Positions 15,887 through 25,552 of a stretch of 64,000 nucleotides of DNA are shown piece after piece. Position numbers and translations under genes: made by a program. Every line of letters starts with the position of its first letter. Position 1 is the stretch's first letter. The notes beneath the pieces were generated by a model that saw only the letters and a list, made by a program, of their open reading frames with translations, ran no database searches and had not been told where the DNA came from. The stretch is taken from assembly GCA_910583835.1 (NCBI GenBank), contig CAJTYM010000016.1, forward strand, positions 1 through 64,000, read 5' to 3'. The stretch comes from an uncultured Lachnospiraceae bacterium. GTDB taxonomy: Bacteria; Bacillota; Clostridia; Lachnospirales; Lachnospiraceae.

Positions 15887-18043
15887 ATGGACAGGAGAAG
15901 AGGAAGAGTAACAATACCGACAGATTTAGATGTGATTCCGCAGACATTGGAACTGATGAAGCAGTGGGGTGCAGATGCAGTTCGTGACTGTGACGGCACA
16001 GACTTTCCGCAGGAACTTAAAGATGTGGACGGAAAGATTTATTCCACGTATTACACGACCAGGAAGGATAATGCCTGGGCGCAGGCAAATCCTGAGGAAA
16101 TCCAGCAGATGTATGTGATGACGCCTTTCTATACGGCAACAGCAGATGAATTGCGGATTCCCCTGATGCGCGGGCTTTACCCGGACATGTTGGAACCCAA
16201 CACCAGGGATGACATCACACGCTGGTGGGAAGTCATGGACAGGACAACCGGTGAGGCAGTGCCCGCCGGGCAGTGGAGCTATGATGGGGAAACCGGGGAG
16301 GTGGTAATCAAGGCAGAATCTTTCCACGATTATACCGTGAGTTTTCTTGCCTATATTATCTGGGACCCGGTGCATATGTACAATGCGGTGACAAACGACT
16401 GGCAGGACGTGGAGCACCAGCTTACGTTTGACGTCCGCCAGCCCAAGACCCATGCGTTTACCATGGAGCGGCTGCGCAGGTTTATTGAAGAGCATCCTTA
16501 TGTAAATGTGTTGCGGTTTACGACATTTTTCCACCAGTTTACCTTGATTTTTGATGAGCAGGCACGCGAAAAATACGTGGATTGGTATGGGTATTCCGCA
16601 TCGGTCAGCCCATATATCCTGGAGCAGTTTGAGCGGGAGGCGGGCTATAAGTTCCGCCCGGAGTATATCATTGACCAGGGCTATTACAATGGGCAGTACC
16701 GCATACCCACCAAAGAATACCAGGATTTCCAGGCGTTCCAGCGCAAAGAAGTGGCAAAGATTGCCAAAGAGATGGTGGACATTACCCATGAATGCGGCAA
16801 GGAAGCCATGATGTTTCTGGGTGACCACTGGATCGGCACGGAGCCGTTTTTGGAGGAGTTTGCTTCCATCGGATTGGATGCGGTGGTCGGAAGCGTGGGA
16901 AATGGCTCTACGCTGCGGCTGATCAGTGACATAGAGGGAGTGAAATATACCGAAGGCCGGCTGCTGCCGTATTTCTTCCCGGATACGTTCTGCGAGGGCG
17001 GGGACCCGGTCAAAGAAGCGAAAGTCAATTGGGTAACGGCGCGCCGGGCAATTTTAAGAAAGCCGATTGACCGGATAGGCTATGGCGGCTACCTCAAACT
17101 TGCGCTTGATTTTCCTGAATTTATAGACTATGTGCAGAGCGTATGCGACGAATTCCGGGAACTTTACGATAACGTCAAAGGCTGTGTGCCCTATTGCGTG
17201 AAAAAGGTTGCTGTCTTAAACTGCTGGGGCAAGATGCGTGCCTGGGGCTGCCATATGGTGCACCACGCACTGTACCAGAAACAGAATTATTCGTATGCCG
17301 GCGTGATTGAAGCCTTGTCCGGCGCGCCCTTTGATGTGGTATTCTTGAGTTTCCAGGATATCAAACAGCAGCCGGAGATATTGGACGATATTGACGTCTT
17401 AATCAATGTTGGCGGAGCTGATACCGCGCATTCCGGCGGGGAATGGTGGTGTGATAAAGCGGTCGTGACGGCGATTAAGAAATTTATCTATGACGGCGGC
17501 GGTATCATCGGCGTGGGTGAGCCCAGCGCCCATCAGGCAAATGGGCGGTTTTTCCAGCTGGCAAATGTGTTTGGCGTGGAGGAAGAGCGTGGATTTACCC
17601 TGGGTTATGATAAGTACAATTGGCAGGAGCATAAGCATTTCATCACCGAAGACTGCGCCGGGGACATTGATTTTGGTGAGAGCCAGAGAAATATTTATGC
17701 CTTGGAAGGAACAGAAATCCTCTCGCAGCATGAGAAGGAGGTGCAGCTTGCCGTCAATGGATTCGGGCAAGGGCGCGCGGTGTACATGGGCGGGCTCCCT
17801 TATAGCTTTGAAAACAGCCGGCTGTTGTACCGTGCGATTCTCTGGAGCGTGCATGGCGAGGAGGAACTGTATCGCTGGTTCAGCAGCAACTATAACGTGG
17901 AAGTGCACGCCTATCCTCAGAATAAGAAGTTCTGTGTGGTAAACAACACCTATGAGCCGCAGGAAACTGTTGTATATAAAGGGGATGGAGAGAACTTTTC
18001 TGTGAAGCTGGAGGCAAACCAGATTGTCTGGTATGAGATTTAG
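15887..18043 (+). CDS. lnpA: GH112 1,3-beta-galactosyl-N-acetylhexosamine phosphorylase
   Basis: A 718-residue cytoplasmic enzyme of family GH112 that phosphorolyses lacto-N-biose or galacto-N-biose to galactose 1-phosphate and the N-acetylhexosamine. The family's signature N-terminus (RGRVTIPTDLDVI, then WGADAVRDCDGTDFP) is present, as are the barrel stretches SFLAYIIWDPVHMYNAV, RFTTFFHQFTLIFDEQ, MFLGDHWIGTEP and GSVGNGSTL, and the amidotransferase-like half INVGGADTAHSGGEWW with VGEPSAHQANG. Length and motif order match the bifidobacterial enzyme closely. The related galactosyl-rhamnose phosphorylases of Clostridia share the fold, so the exact disaccharide is not certain. The ribosome site is AAAAGGAGG. 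No sugar transporter or kinase gene lies beside it; a two-component cluster follows. Confidence 0.93.
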   Translation: MDRRRGRVTIPTDLDVIPQTLELMKQWGADAVRDCDGTDFPQELKDVDGKIYSTYYTTRKDNAWAQANPEEIQQMYVMTPFYTATADELRIPLMRGLYPDMLEPNTRDDITRWWEVMDRTTGEAVPAGQWSYDGETGEVVIKAESFHDYTVSFLAYIIWDPVHMYNAVTNDWQDVEHQLTFDVRQPKTHAFTMERLRRFIEEHPYVNVLRFTTFFHQFTLIFDEQAREKYVDWYGYSASVSPYILEQFEREAGYKFRPEYIIDQGYYNGQYRIPTKEYQDFQAFQRKEVAKIAKEMVDITHECGKEAMMFLGDHWIGTEPFLEEFASIGLDAVVGSVGNGSTLRLISDIEGVKYTEGRLLPYFFPDTFCEGGDPVKEAKVNWVTARRAILRKPIDRIGYGGYLKLALDFPEFIDYVQSVCDEFRELYDNVKGCVPYCVKKVAVLNCWGKMRAWGCHMVHHALYQKQNYSYAGVIEALSGAPFDVVFLSFQDIKQQPEILDDIDVLINVGGADTAHSGGEWWCDKAVVTAIKKFIYDGGGIIGVGEPSAHQANGRFFQLANVFGVEEERGFTLGYDKYNWQEHKHFITEDCAGDIDFGESQRNIYALEGTEILSQHEKEVQLAVNGFGQGRAVYMGGLPYSFENSRLLYRAILWSVHGEEELYRWFSSNYNVEVHAYPQNKKFCVVNNTYEPQETVVYKGDGENFSVKLEANQIVWYEI

Positions 18044-18151
18044 CACAGGGGTAAGGAGCGATTCAGCGGAATTTAGTTGGGAATTGGCAGAGAAGCATCG
18101 ATCATTGAAATGGAGTTGGGACTCAGCCAAGGAAGAGTTTGGAGGAAGAGA

Positions 18152-21100
18152 GTGAAAGGTTTTAGCAGGAAAGTCACAGCGGGGAGCCGGGGAATCTTCG
18201 TGCTGATGGTATTGGGGGTCATTCTGTTTGGGATTGTGGGACAACTGTGTCTGCCCGGTGAGGGTGTCCGTGAAGAGGGGAGCTGCCGGACGCTCTCGGA
18301 GGGATGGGTCCGTGTCCTGCCGGATGGCAGCAATATTCCAGTCCAGGTTCCTGGCAGGTGTGCGGCAGACCCGCTGGAAAGCGTCAGCATTGAAGCCATG
18401 CTGCCGGAGGATTTGGGGGAAGATAAGTGGCTGTGCGTCAGGGGCTCCTGGCAGGAACTTGAGCTGCTTGTGGACCAGGTGGTGAGACGGCGTTACAATG
18501 CCGAGGAATCGATGCCTTTTGGAAAGAATACGCCCAGCGCTTACGTGTTTCTGAAACTGGCCCATGAGGATGCCGGGAAGGTGCTTCGCATTACTTCGGT
18601 ATCCGACTCTTCCTATTCTGGCACGTTGAATACCGTTTACATAGGGGACCGGATGGGGATTTTGACCCAGCTGATGAAACAGCATGGCGGCGGTCTGTTC
18701 CTGGCGATGTTCCTGCTGGTTTTAAGCGGAATCAGTCTGCTGCTCAGCATAGTCCTGCGCCGATTTTACCATCAAGAGATTGTCCTGGAATATCTGGCAT
18801 GGGGAACGTTTCTCGTGTCCCTGTGGCTGGTGGCAGGTTCTCATCTCCGGCAATTTTTATTCCCCAACATTTCCGTGGCTTCCGGACTTTCGTTTCTGGC
18901 AGCGATGCTGGCATTGTTCCCATTGCTGATTTACATGGACAGCGTACAAAGGCAGCGTTATCAGAAGGGCTATGTATTTCTGGAACTTTTGGTGATAGCG
19001 CATTTTGCGGTCTGTACCTTTCTGCAGATTACCAATCAGGCAGAATTTATGGAGAACGCTTTTTCCACCTGCCTGTTGGCGGCAGTGGCATTCTTATACA
19101 TCGTGTGGTCTTTGGTCAGGGATTTGCAAAAAAAGAAGCTTGGCAGCTATCGCCTTGTGGCGGTGGGCATGGTTCTGCTTGTGGTCTCGGCAGCAGTGGA
19201 ACTGGCAGAAGAATGTTTCGGGCAGTGGGAAAGCGGAGGGGATTTCCTCTGCGTAGGTCTTATGTGCCTGCTGGTACTGGCAATTGTTGAGAATGTGCGC
19301 AAGCTGTTTTATATGGAGCGGGAAAAACAGCGTGCGATTTTGGCAAATGAATCCAAGGGCAAATTCCTTGCCAATATGTCCCATGAAATCCGTACGCCCA
19401 TCAATACGGTAATCGGCATGAATGAAATGATTCTCAGAGAAAACAAAGATTCTGCCATCCGGGAGTATGCAGCGAACATAGAGAGCGCCAGCAAGACGCT
19501 GATGAGCCTGGTCAATGACGTGCTGGACTTTTCCAAAATGGAATCTGGCAGCCTTGACATAGATAACAATTCTTACTATCTGTCTTCCCTGCTCAATGAT
19601 ACCATTCACGTACTGCAGGCGAGGGCAGAGAAAAAGCATCTGCAGGTCAGGCTGAATGTGGATGAGGCATTGCCCTCCATTCTCGAGGGGGACGAGGTGC
19701 GCATCCGTAAAGTGCTGAACCAGCTGTTTAGCAACAGTATTAAATTTACGCAGGACGGAAGCATTACGTTCAGCACTCAGGGCGAATGGAATGGTGATGG
19801 GACGTTTTGCCTGGTTTTTTCTGTTGCCGATACTGGAATCGGTATCCGCGAGGAAGAACTGGCGAAATTGTACCATAGTTTTGTAAAGCTGGAGGAAGAT
19901 GGCTACCGTACGGTTCAGGGAACCGGTTTGGGGCTGAATCTTGCCAAACGGTTTGTGGAGCAGATGCATGGGGATATCCGCGTGCAGAGCGTATATGGGG
20001 CGGGCACGATATTTACGGTGAGGATTCCGCAGGAAATAAAAGATGCCCAGCCTATCGGGGATTTGCAGCAAGCATATGAGAGGGAGCAGCAGGAACTGGC
20101 GAAACCCCGCGAGTTCTTGAAAGCGCCGGACGCCCATGTATTGTCGGTCGATGACAATGAGATGAATCTGGCGGTTGTACGGGGGCTTTTGAAACGGACG
20201 GACATTCAGCTTGACACTGTTCTGGATGGCGGAGAATGTATGGATTGCACAAGGAAAATAAAATACGATTTAATTTTTATGGACCATATGATGCCGGAGC
20301 CGGACGGCATCAGTACCTTGCACCGTCTCCGTGCGGAGGAGGGAAATCCTAATAGAAATACGCCGGTTGTTGCGCTGACGGCCAATGCTGTTGCGGGCAG
20401 CCGGGAGGAATATTTGCAGGCAGGATTTGACGAGTACCTGTCCAAGCCGATAGTCGTGGAGAAGCTGGAACAGATGCTGCAGAAATACCTGCCCAAAGAG
20501 AAAGTGTTCTTTGAGAAAGAGCAAATCCCAGAAATTTCAGAGGAAACTGGCTGGGAGGAGATTCTCAAAGATATGCCCGGGCCTGGGCAAGCGGTGGCGG
20601 ATACAGAGGAAGCAAAAGAGCGGATAGCAGAAGATGATTCCGCGCAAAGAATGGAAGAGCGGAAAGAAAATTTGTCTGCCAAAGAACTGCCAGGTAAGAC
20701 AGATAATCTGGCTGCCGGGAAAAAGCTGATTGATAAGAGCGTGGGATTGCCCTATTGCGGCAATGATGAGGAGATGTACCAGGAAATCCTGCAGGCATAT
20801 TATGAACAGGGACAGGAGTACCATAAGAAGCTGCCCAAGCTCTATGAGGAAAAGGACTGGTCTAATTATGGAATTATCGTCCATGCCATAAAAAGCACAT
20901 CCCTGACAATAGGAGCGGCAGACCTCTCGGAACAGGCAAAGCAGCAGGAGTTTGCGGCGAAGGATAATAATATTGAGGAATTGCGGGCACATTGGGAGAA
21001 GTTCTATCATGATTATACAAATGTTCTGGGAGAGGCGGCGCAGCTGCTTGGCGTAAAAGAACAGGAAAGTTCGCGGGAAGAGGCTGCAAGCGGAAAAGAG

Positions 21101-21319
21101 CCACCGCCTTTGGAATACCTGGAAGGCTGCCATCTTCTGCTGGAGTTGGTACAGGGGTATGAGATGGGGGAAGCGTTAGAGCAGATAGACAGGCTTTGGT
21201 CCATGCGTGAGGAGAGACTGCTGGAGGAGGTGCGCCAGTTTGTGCATGATTTTGAATATGACCGTGCTGAGAGCCGCCTGGAGGAATGGCTGGCGAAATG
21301 GGAGGTTGGTAAGGAATGA
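18152..21319 (+). CDS. hybrid sensor histidine kinase with 7TM sensor, receiver and Hpt
   Basis: About 1055 residues. A TM helix near the N-terminus, an extracellular beta-rich domain of about 150 residues, then seven hydrophobic segments between about residues 185 and 395 (7TMR-DISM-like). A HisKA domain with [18 protein letters not shown] follows, then an ATPase with NQLFSNSIKFT, VADTGIGI and GTGLGLNLA, a receiver (VLSVDDNEMN, phospho-Asp in LIFMDHMMPEPDG, Lys in YLSKPI), and a C-terminal Hpt-like domain with His in IVHAIKSTS. The complete phosphorelay is therefore on one chain. The GTG at 18152 is chosen because GGAGG sits 6 bases before it; longer forms lack a ribosome site. It overlaps the HD-GYP gene by four bases. 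Confidence 0.9.
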   Translation: MKGFSRKVTAGSRGIFVLMVLGVILFGIVGQLCLPGEGVREEGSCRTLSEGWVRVLPDGSNIPVQVPGRCAADPLESVSIEAMLPEDLGEDKWLCVRGSWQELELLVDQVVRRRYNAEESMPFGKNTPSAYVFLKLAHEDAGKVLRITSVSDSSYSGTLNTVYIGDRMGILTQLMKQHGGGLFLAMFLLVLSGISLLLSIVLRRFYHQEIVLEYLAWGTFLVSLWLVAGSHLRQFLFPNISVASGLSFLAAMLALFPLLIYMDSVQRQRYQKGYVFLELLVIAHFAVCTFLQITNQAEFMENAFSTCLLAAVAFLYIVWSLVRDLQKKKLGSYRLVAVGMVLLVVSAAVELAEECFGQWESGGDFLCVGLMCLLVLAIVENVRKLFYMEREKQRAILANESKGKFLANMSHEIRTPINTVIGMNEMILRENKDSAIREYAANIESASKTLMSLVNDVLDFSKMESGSLDIDNNSYYLSSLLNDTIHVLQARAEKKHLQVRLNVDEALPSILEGDEVRIRKVLNQLFSNSIKFTQDGSITFSTQGEWNGDGTFCLVFSVADTGIGIREEELAKLYHSFVKLEEDGYRTVQGTGLGLNLAKRFVEQMHGDIRVQSVYGAGTIFTVRIPQEIKDAQPIGDLQQAYEREQQELAKPREFLKAPDAHVLSVDDNEMNLAVVRGLLKRTDIQLDTVLDGGECMDCTRKIKYDLIFMDHMMPEPDGISTLHRLRAEEGNPNRNTPVVALTANAVAGSREEYLQAGFDEYLSKPIVVEKLEQMLQKYLPKEKVFFEKEQIPEISEETGWEEILKDMPGPGQAVADTEEAKERIAEDDSAQRMEERKENLSAKELPGKTDNLAAGKKLIDKSVGLPYCGNDEEMYQEILQAYYEQGQEYHKKLPKLYEEKDWSNYGIIVHAIKSTSLTIGAADLSEQAKQQEFAAKDNNIEELRAHWEKFYHDYTNVLGEAAQLLGVKEQESSREEAASGKEPPPLEYLEGCHLLLELVQGYEMGEALEQIDRLWSMREERLLEEVRQFVHDFEYDRAESRLEEWLAKWEVGKE

Positions 21320-22368
21320 AAAGGACAGTATTGGTGGTAGATGATGACAGGCTTAATCTGATGGTCGCACAAAAGCTGCTTGCGGAAGATTACCATGTCG
21401 CGGCGGTGAATTCCGGTGAACTTGCGCTCCGTTATCTGGGAAAAAACAATCCTGACCTTGTGCTGCTGGATATCCAGATGCCTGGTATGGACGGTTTTGA
21501 GGTGATGAGGAAGATACAGGAGGATGAACAGTGGCGGAAAATTCCGGTGATTTTCCTGACGGCAGACCGGACAGCGGAGACAGAGGAGGAATGTTTTAAG
21601 CTGGGGGCTGTGGATTATATCGGCAAGCCGTTTGTGCCGGCAATCATGATGCAGCGCATTCACCGGACCATAGAGCTTGAAGATTACAGGAGGAGCCTGG
21701 AACATATGGTGGAACTGCAGTTACAGCGGATTACCCAGCTGCAGCAGGATATTATCTTTTCCATGGCAAACCTGATTGAGAGCCGGGACGGTACTACGGG
21801 CGAGCATGTAAAGCGCACCAGCGGCTATGTCAACCTGTTGGTCGAGAAGATGCAGGAGCGGGGGTTATATGAGGAGATGCTGACCCGCGATTATGTGGAT
21901 TATCTCAGAAAGGCATCTCCTTTGCACGATATTGGCAAAATTGCCGTTCCCGATGCAGTCTTGCAGAAGCCGGGAAAGCTTACCAAAGAGGAATATGAGA
22001 TGATACAGATTCATGCGGAGGAGGGCGGCAGGCTCATCCGGGAAAATATGAGCCGCATTGCGGAGCAGGAATTTGTGGAGATTGCCTGCGACATGGCAGC
22101 CTGCCATCATGAGAAATGGGCTGGCAATGGTTACCCCAAAGGGTTAAAGGGGCAGGAGATCCCCTTATCGGCACGGATTCTCGCCATTGCTGATGTGTTT
22201 GACGCGTTGGTATCGGAACGCCAGTATAAGAAAGGGATGCCATTGGAAGAGGCTTTTGCCATTATGGAGTACGAGCGGGGCAGAAGCTTTGAACCGGAGC
22301 TTCTGGATGTATTTCTGGCAGCAGAGGATGAGCTGCGCCAGCTGATGGCAGAATATGAGGCGGCGTAG
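21316..22368 (+). CDS. response regulator with HD-GYP c-di-GMP phosphodiesterase output
   Basis: A 350-residue protein of the RpfG type. The receiver has VVDDDRLN, phospho-Asp52 in VLLDIQMPGMDG, and Lys in YIGKPF. The HD-GYP domain has the HD pair in PLHDIGKIAVPDAVL, further metal ligands in MIQIHAEEGG and AACHHEKWAGNGYPKG (the GYP signature), and IADVFDALVSERQYKK. All metal-binding motifs are intact, so cyclic di-GMP hydrolysis is likely. It is translationally coupled to the upstream hybrid kinase, its likely phosphodonor, and followed by a second hybrid kinase. No GGDEF cyclase is in the window. Confidence 0.93.
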   Translation: MKRTVLVVDDDRLNLMVAQKLLAEDYHVAAVNSGELALRYLGKNNPDLVLLDIQMPGMDGFEVMRKIQEDEQWRKIPVIFLTADRTAETEEECFKLGAVDYIGKPFVPAIMMQRIHRTIELEDYRRSLEHMVELQLQRITQLQQDIIFSMANLIESRDGTTGEHVKRTSGYVNLLVEKMQERGLYEEMLTRDYVDYLRKASPLHDIGKIAVPDAVLQKPGKLTKEEYEMIQIHAEEGGRLIRENMSRIAEQEFVEIACDMAACHHEKWAGNGYPKGLKGQEIPLSARILAIADVFDALVSERQYKKGMPLEEAFAIMEYERGRSFEPELLDVFLAAEDELRQLMAEYEAA

Positions 22369-22419
22369 GGGCAAGGCATCATAAGCAACGGATTAACAGT
22401 GACTGGGATTGGAAAATAT

Positions 22420-24543
22420 ATGGAAACAAGAAAAAATTTATTGCTGACGATTAAAAATGAGTCAGGGAGACTGGATTTACATAACATGCAGAGTTTCTGC
22501 ACACTGTTCGTACTAGTGGGAGTTATAATGTGCATTGTAAACCTGTCAGCAGGTTCTTGGCGCATGGCGCTGATTACGGGCGGGACAGGGTTATTGATGC
22601 TGATAAATGCCGTATTGCTGGCAGTGTGGAAGAAGATTCGTTTTGTGGTATGCAATGTCATCTGTGCCGTGATGGTGATGATGCTCTATTTTGTAGTAAA
22701 TGGCGGCGAGCATGGCTTTAGCCTGGTGTGGCTGTTTTTGGTGCCCCCGGCAGTTATGTATTTTCTGAATGTATTTTATGGCGGGCTGGTAAGCCTTCTT
22801 TTGGGTGTGCTGTCGGCAGTTTATATGTGGACGCCGCTGCATGAACTGGGCTATGCCTATTCGGATACTTACCGTACACGTTTTCCGCTGGTCTATCTGG
22901 CAGAGACAGCCATGTGTATTATGATACAGTACCGCATCTGGTGTTACCAGAGGCAGCAGCAGGAACTGCTTCTGAAAGCGGAGGAGGCGAGCCATGCTAA
23001 AAGTGACTTCCTGGCAAATATGAGCCATGAAATCCGTACGCCCATGAATGCCATTATGGGCATGTGTGAGCTGGTGCTCAACGAGAAGGATTTGTCGGAA
23101 GAGGTACGGGACAATTGTAATAACATTCATTTGTCGGGAAGGAATCTTTTGGGTATCATCAATGACCTGCTGGATTTTTCCAAGATTGAATCCGGTAAGA
23201 TGGACCTTGTCTGTGACTCCTATCAGGTTTCCTCCATGCTTAATGATATTATCAATATGGCGATGGCGCGCAAGGGCGACAAGGCGATTGAGCTGATGGT
23301 GGACTGTGATCCGCGGATTCCCGACCAGCTGTACGGAGATGAAATCCGTATCCGCCAGGTCATTATCAATCTGCTGACAAATGCCATCAAATTTACCCAT
23401 CAGGGCGGCGTACTGTTTTGCATCCATGCGCGAAAGGAGAGCTATGGCATCAATCTGATTTTTACCATTAAAGACAGCGGGATTGGCATCAAGGAGGAGA
23501 ATCTCGACAAGATTTTCCAGAGTTTCAGCCAGGTGGATACGAAGAAGAACCGCAGCATAGAGGGTACGGGATTGGGGCTGGCGATTTCCAAGCAGCTTGT
23601 GCGCAAGATGGGCGGGGTGCTCCATGTGACCAGCAAATACGGCGAGGGAACAGAATTTACGGTGGTAATTCCGCAGAAGATTGTGGAGGAAAAGCCGATG
23701 ATTCAGGTGCGTGGGGCAGACAAGCAGGATTGCCTGTGCTATATCCGCATAGATAAATTCAGCCATCCCTTTGTGAAGGAAACATACGCACGATTGATGG
23801 AGCATATCGGAGACAATCTGGGAATACGTTACTGTATCTGTTCTACATTGGAGGAGATGAAGGGAGAGCTTGCTTCGGGAAGAGAGTATGGCCATCTGTT
23901 TCTGGGCAGGGAGGAATACCGGCAATCCAAGAAGTATTTTGACAGGCTCTCGGAGCAGATGCACATTACGGTCGTGCAGGAACGCATGGATCATGAGCCT
24001 TTGGCAAAAAACATGCGCAATGTCTACAAGCCGTTTTATGTGCTCTCTATTGGAAATGTCATCAACAGGGAGAAGCTGTCATTCAATCCCGGCAATAAGG
24101 AGACTGCAGGAAAACGTTTTACAGCGCCAGGGGCAAAGATTCTCGTGGTCGATGACAATTCCATGAATCTGAAAGTGGCTTTGGGCCTCTTGAAGCCTTA
24201 CCATATGACAATTATGACAGCGGAAAGCGGTCCTCAGGCGATTGAGATGGTAAAGAGCGGGGATTACCATCTTGTTTTCATGGACCATATGATGCCGGGC
24301 ATGGACGGAGTGGAAGCTTTGCATGCCATCCGGGCGCTGGAGGGAGATTATTATGAAAAACTGCCGATTGTGGCGTTGACTGCCAATGCCGTCAGCGGGG
24401 CGCGGGAAATGTTTCTGTCAGAGGGATTTCAGGATTTTGTCACCAAACCCATAGAGATGAACGCTATGGAGCGCAGCCTACGGCAGTGGCTTCCGCAAGA
24501 ATTGATTTGTAAGGAGCAGGAGGAAGGAGAGAAGCTTTCATGA
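22420..24543 (+). CDS. hybrid sensor histidine kinase with a degenerate and an intact receiver
   Basis: About 707 residues. The N-terminus has five or six hydrophobic helices (about residues 25-180) and no large outside domain. A HisKA domain follows ([19 protein letters not shown]), then an ATPase ([29 protein letters not shown]), a region of about 125 residues with a receiver-like layout but without the phospho-Asp (from [10 protein letters not shown] to [11 protein letters not shown]), and an intact receiver ([10 protein letters not shown], Asp in [13 protein letters not shown], Lys in FVTKPI). There is no Hpt domain, so it may share the Hpt of the other hybrid kinase. The ATG at 22420 is preferred over a GTG at 22399, although neither has a strong ribosome site. 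It overlaps the DegV gene by four bases. Confidence 0.88.
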   Translation: METRKNLLLTIKNESGRLDLHNMQSFCTLFVLVGVIMCIVNLSAGSWRMALITGGTGLLMLINAVLLAVWKKIRFVVCNVICAVMVMMLYFVVNGGEHGFSLVWLFLVPPAVMYFLNVFYGGLVSLLLGVLSAVYMWTPLHELGYAYSDTYRTRFPLVYLAETAMCIMIQYRIWCYQRQQQELLLKAEEASHAKSDFLANMSHEIRTPMNAIMGMCELVLNEKDLSEEVRDNCNNIHLSGRNLLGIINDLLDFSKIESGKMDLVCDSYQVSSMLNDIINMAMARKGDKAIELMVDCDPRIPDQLYGDEIRIRQVIINLLTNAIKFTHQGGVLFCIHARKESYGINLIFTIKDSGIGIKEENLDKIFQSFSQVDTKKNRSIEGTGLGLAISKQLVRKMGGVLHVTSKYGEGTEFTVVIPQKIVEEKPMIQVRGADKQDCLCYIRIDKFSHPFVKETYARLMEHIGDNLGIRYCICSTLEEMKGELASGREYGHLFLGREEYRQSKKYFDRLSEQMHITVVQERMDHEPLAKNMRNVYKPFYVLSIGNVINREKLSFNPGNKETAGKRFTAPGAKILVVDDNSMNLKVALGLLKPYHMTIMTAESGPQAIEMVKSGDYHLVFMDHMMPGMDGVEALHAIRALEGDYYEKLPIVALTANAVSGAREMFLSEGFQDFVTKPIEMNAMERSLRQWLPQELICKEQEEGEKLS

Positions 24544-25394
24544 TAGAGGATACCGTATTGGTCACCACAGACTGTGTATGCGATTTGACTGCCGAGCTGC
24601 AAGGGCGTTACCAGATTCCTATCATGTACTATTATGTGCAGACGGAGGAAGCGCGGTTTCAGGATACCAGGGAAATGAATTCAGACGACTTGATTGAATA
24701 TATTGAGAAGGATGGGAAAAGGGCGTACAGCAGCTGTGCGCCTGTGGAGGAATACCAGGAATTCTTTGCCAGGCAGAGGAAGAATACATCTGCGCCGATA
24801 ATCCATATCTGCATGGCGCAGTATGTCAGCGATGCCTATAAGACGGCAAAGGAGGCTGCACGTGAGGATGAGGATATTCATGTCGTAGACTCCGGACATT
24901 TGTCAGGCGGCATGGCGCTGATGGTGCTTGAAGCTGCCAAAATGGCAAAGCGCGGTGCACCGTATGAAGTAATCTTAAAAGAGCTTGCTTGCATGAAAGA
25001 GAAGGTTTGCACCAGTTTTATTGTGGAATCGGTGGAATGCCTCTACCGCAACGGCAGGATTAGCAAAAATATTGCCAGGCTTTGCGATGTCTTATCCCTG
25101 CATCCAATCTTAAAGCTTTCCCACAGCCATATGAAACCGGTAGGCCTGTGTATCGGCAGCCCGCGGAGATTTGCCCGCGCTTACCTGCGCTGGGCGTTAA
25201 GGAGGAAAGGGGAGATTGCGCCAGATATGGCATTTCTGATTACGGCGGGGGTGTCTTATGAATACCGGCAGTTTCTCCTGCAGGAAATAAAAGAGCGGAT
25301 GCCCTGGAAAACCGTTGTGGTAAACAAGGCATCCGCCACCATTTCCTGTAACTGCGGTTCAGGGGCGTTCGGCATTCTGTTTGTGCGCAAGTAG
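24540..25394 (+). CDS. DegV family fatty-acid-binding protein
   Basis: A 284-residue member of the DegV family, which bind a fatty acid and, in known cases, supply it to fatty acid kinase. Visible pattern: an N-terminal strand with [12 protein letters not shown], the [13 protein letters not shown] region corresponding to the TSQPSxxxF loop of the family, [17 protein letters not shown], and [13 protein letters not shown] (the LxxGGRI motif, here with Asn for the first Gly). The loop changes suggest a divergent ligand. It is coupled to the hybrid kinase gene by an ATGA overlap, an unusual context for DegV. It ends the operon at a strong hairpin. Confidence 0.85.
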   Translation: MIEDTVLVTTDCVCDLTAELQGRYQIPIMYYYVQTEEARFQDTREMNSDDLIEYIEKDGKRAYSSCAPVEEYQEFFARQRKNTSAPIIHICMAQYVSDAYKTAKEAAREDEDIHVVDSGHLSGGMALMVLEAAKMAKRGAPYEVILKELACMKEKVCTSFIVESVECLYRNGRISKNIARLCDVLSLHPILKLSHSHMKPVGLCIGSPRRFARAYLRWALRRKGEIAPDMAFLITAGVSYEYRQFLLQEIKERMPWKTVVVNKASATISCNCGSGAFGILFVRK

Positions 25395-25404
25395 TATGCT
25401 GCTA

Positions 25405-25552
25405 TTTTATAGTGAACGACAAAAATTTTTGTTTTTGTCGTTCGCTTGCGCCGATTTTGGCTGCGTGAAACGTAGTATCTTCCTTACAAAATCGTGCGCA
25501 TCCCCCTGGAAGGGTTATAGTAAGGGACAAATTATTTTGTCGCTTACTATAA
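25405..25552. repeat. palindrome-rich spacer with two terminator-like hairpins
   Basis: The spacer between convergent degV and tyrS is made almost wholly of inverted repeats. GAACGACAAAAA (25414-25425) pairs with TTTTTGTCGTTC (25432-25443). TGCGCCGATTTTG (25447-25459) pairs with CAAAATCGTGCGCA (25487-25500) with one bulge. The third, at about 25515-25552, pairs TATAGTAAG with CTTACTATA around GACAAA/TTTGTC. The 27 bases at 25521-25547 recur exactly, inverted, at 46130-46156. The outer two hairpins probably terminate degV and tyrS. Confidence 0.7.

Noticed and set aside
15926..16828. 300-codon minus-strand open frame inside the GH112 gene
   Set aside because: It lies opposite a well-supported phosphorylase, has no ribosome site and its translation is His/Pro/Arg-rich without any recognisable motif.
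17399..18685. 428-codon minus-strand open frame across the GH112/kinase junction
   Set aside because: Opposes two real genes; composition is that of an antisense frame and no start signal is present.
22591..23994. 467-codon minus-strand open frame inside the second hybrid kinase
   Set aside because: Fully opposite a kinase with intact catalytic motifs; His- and Gln-rich antisense composition.
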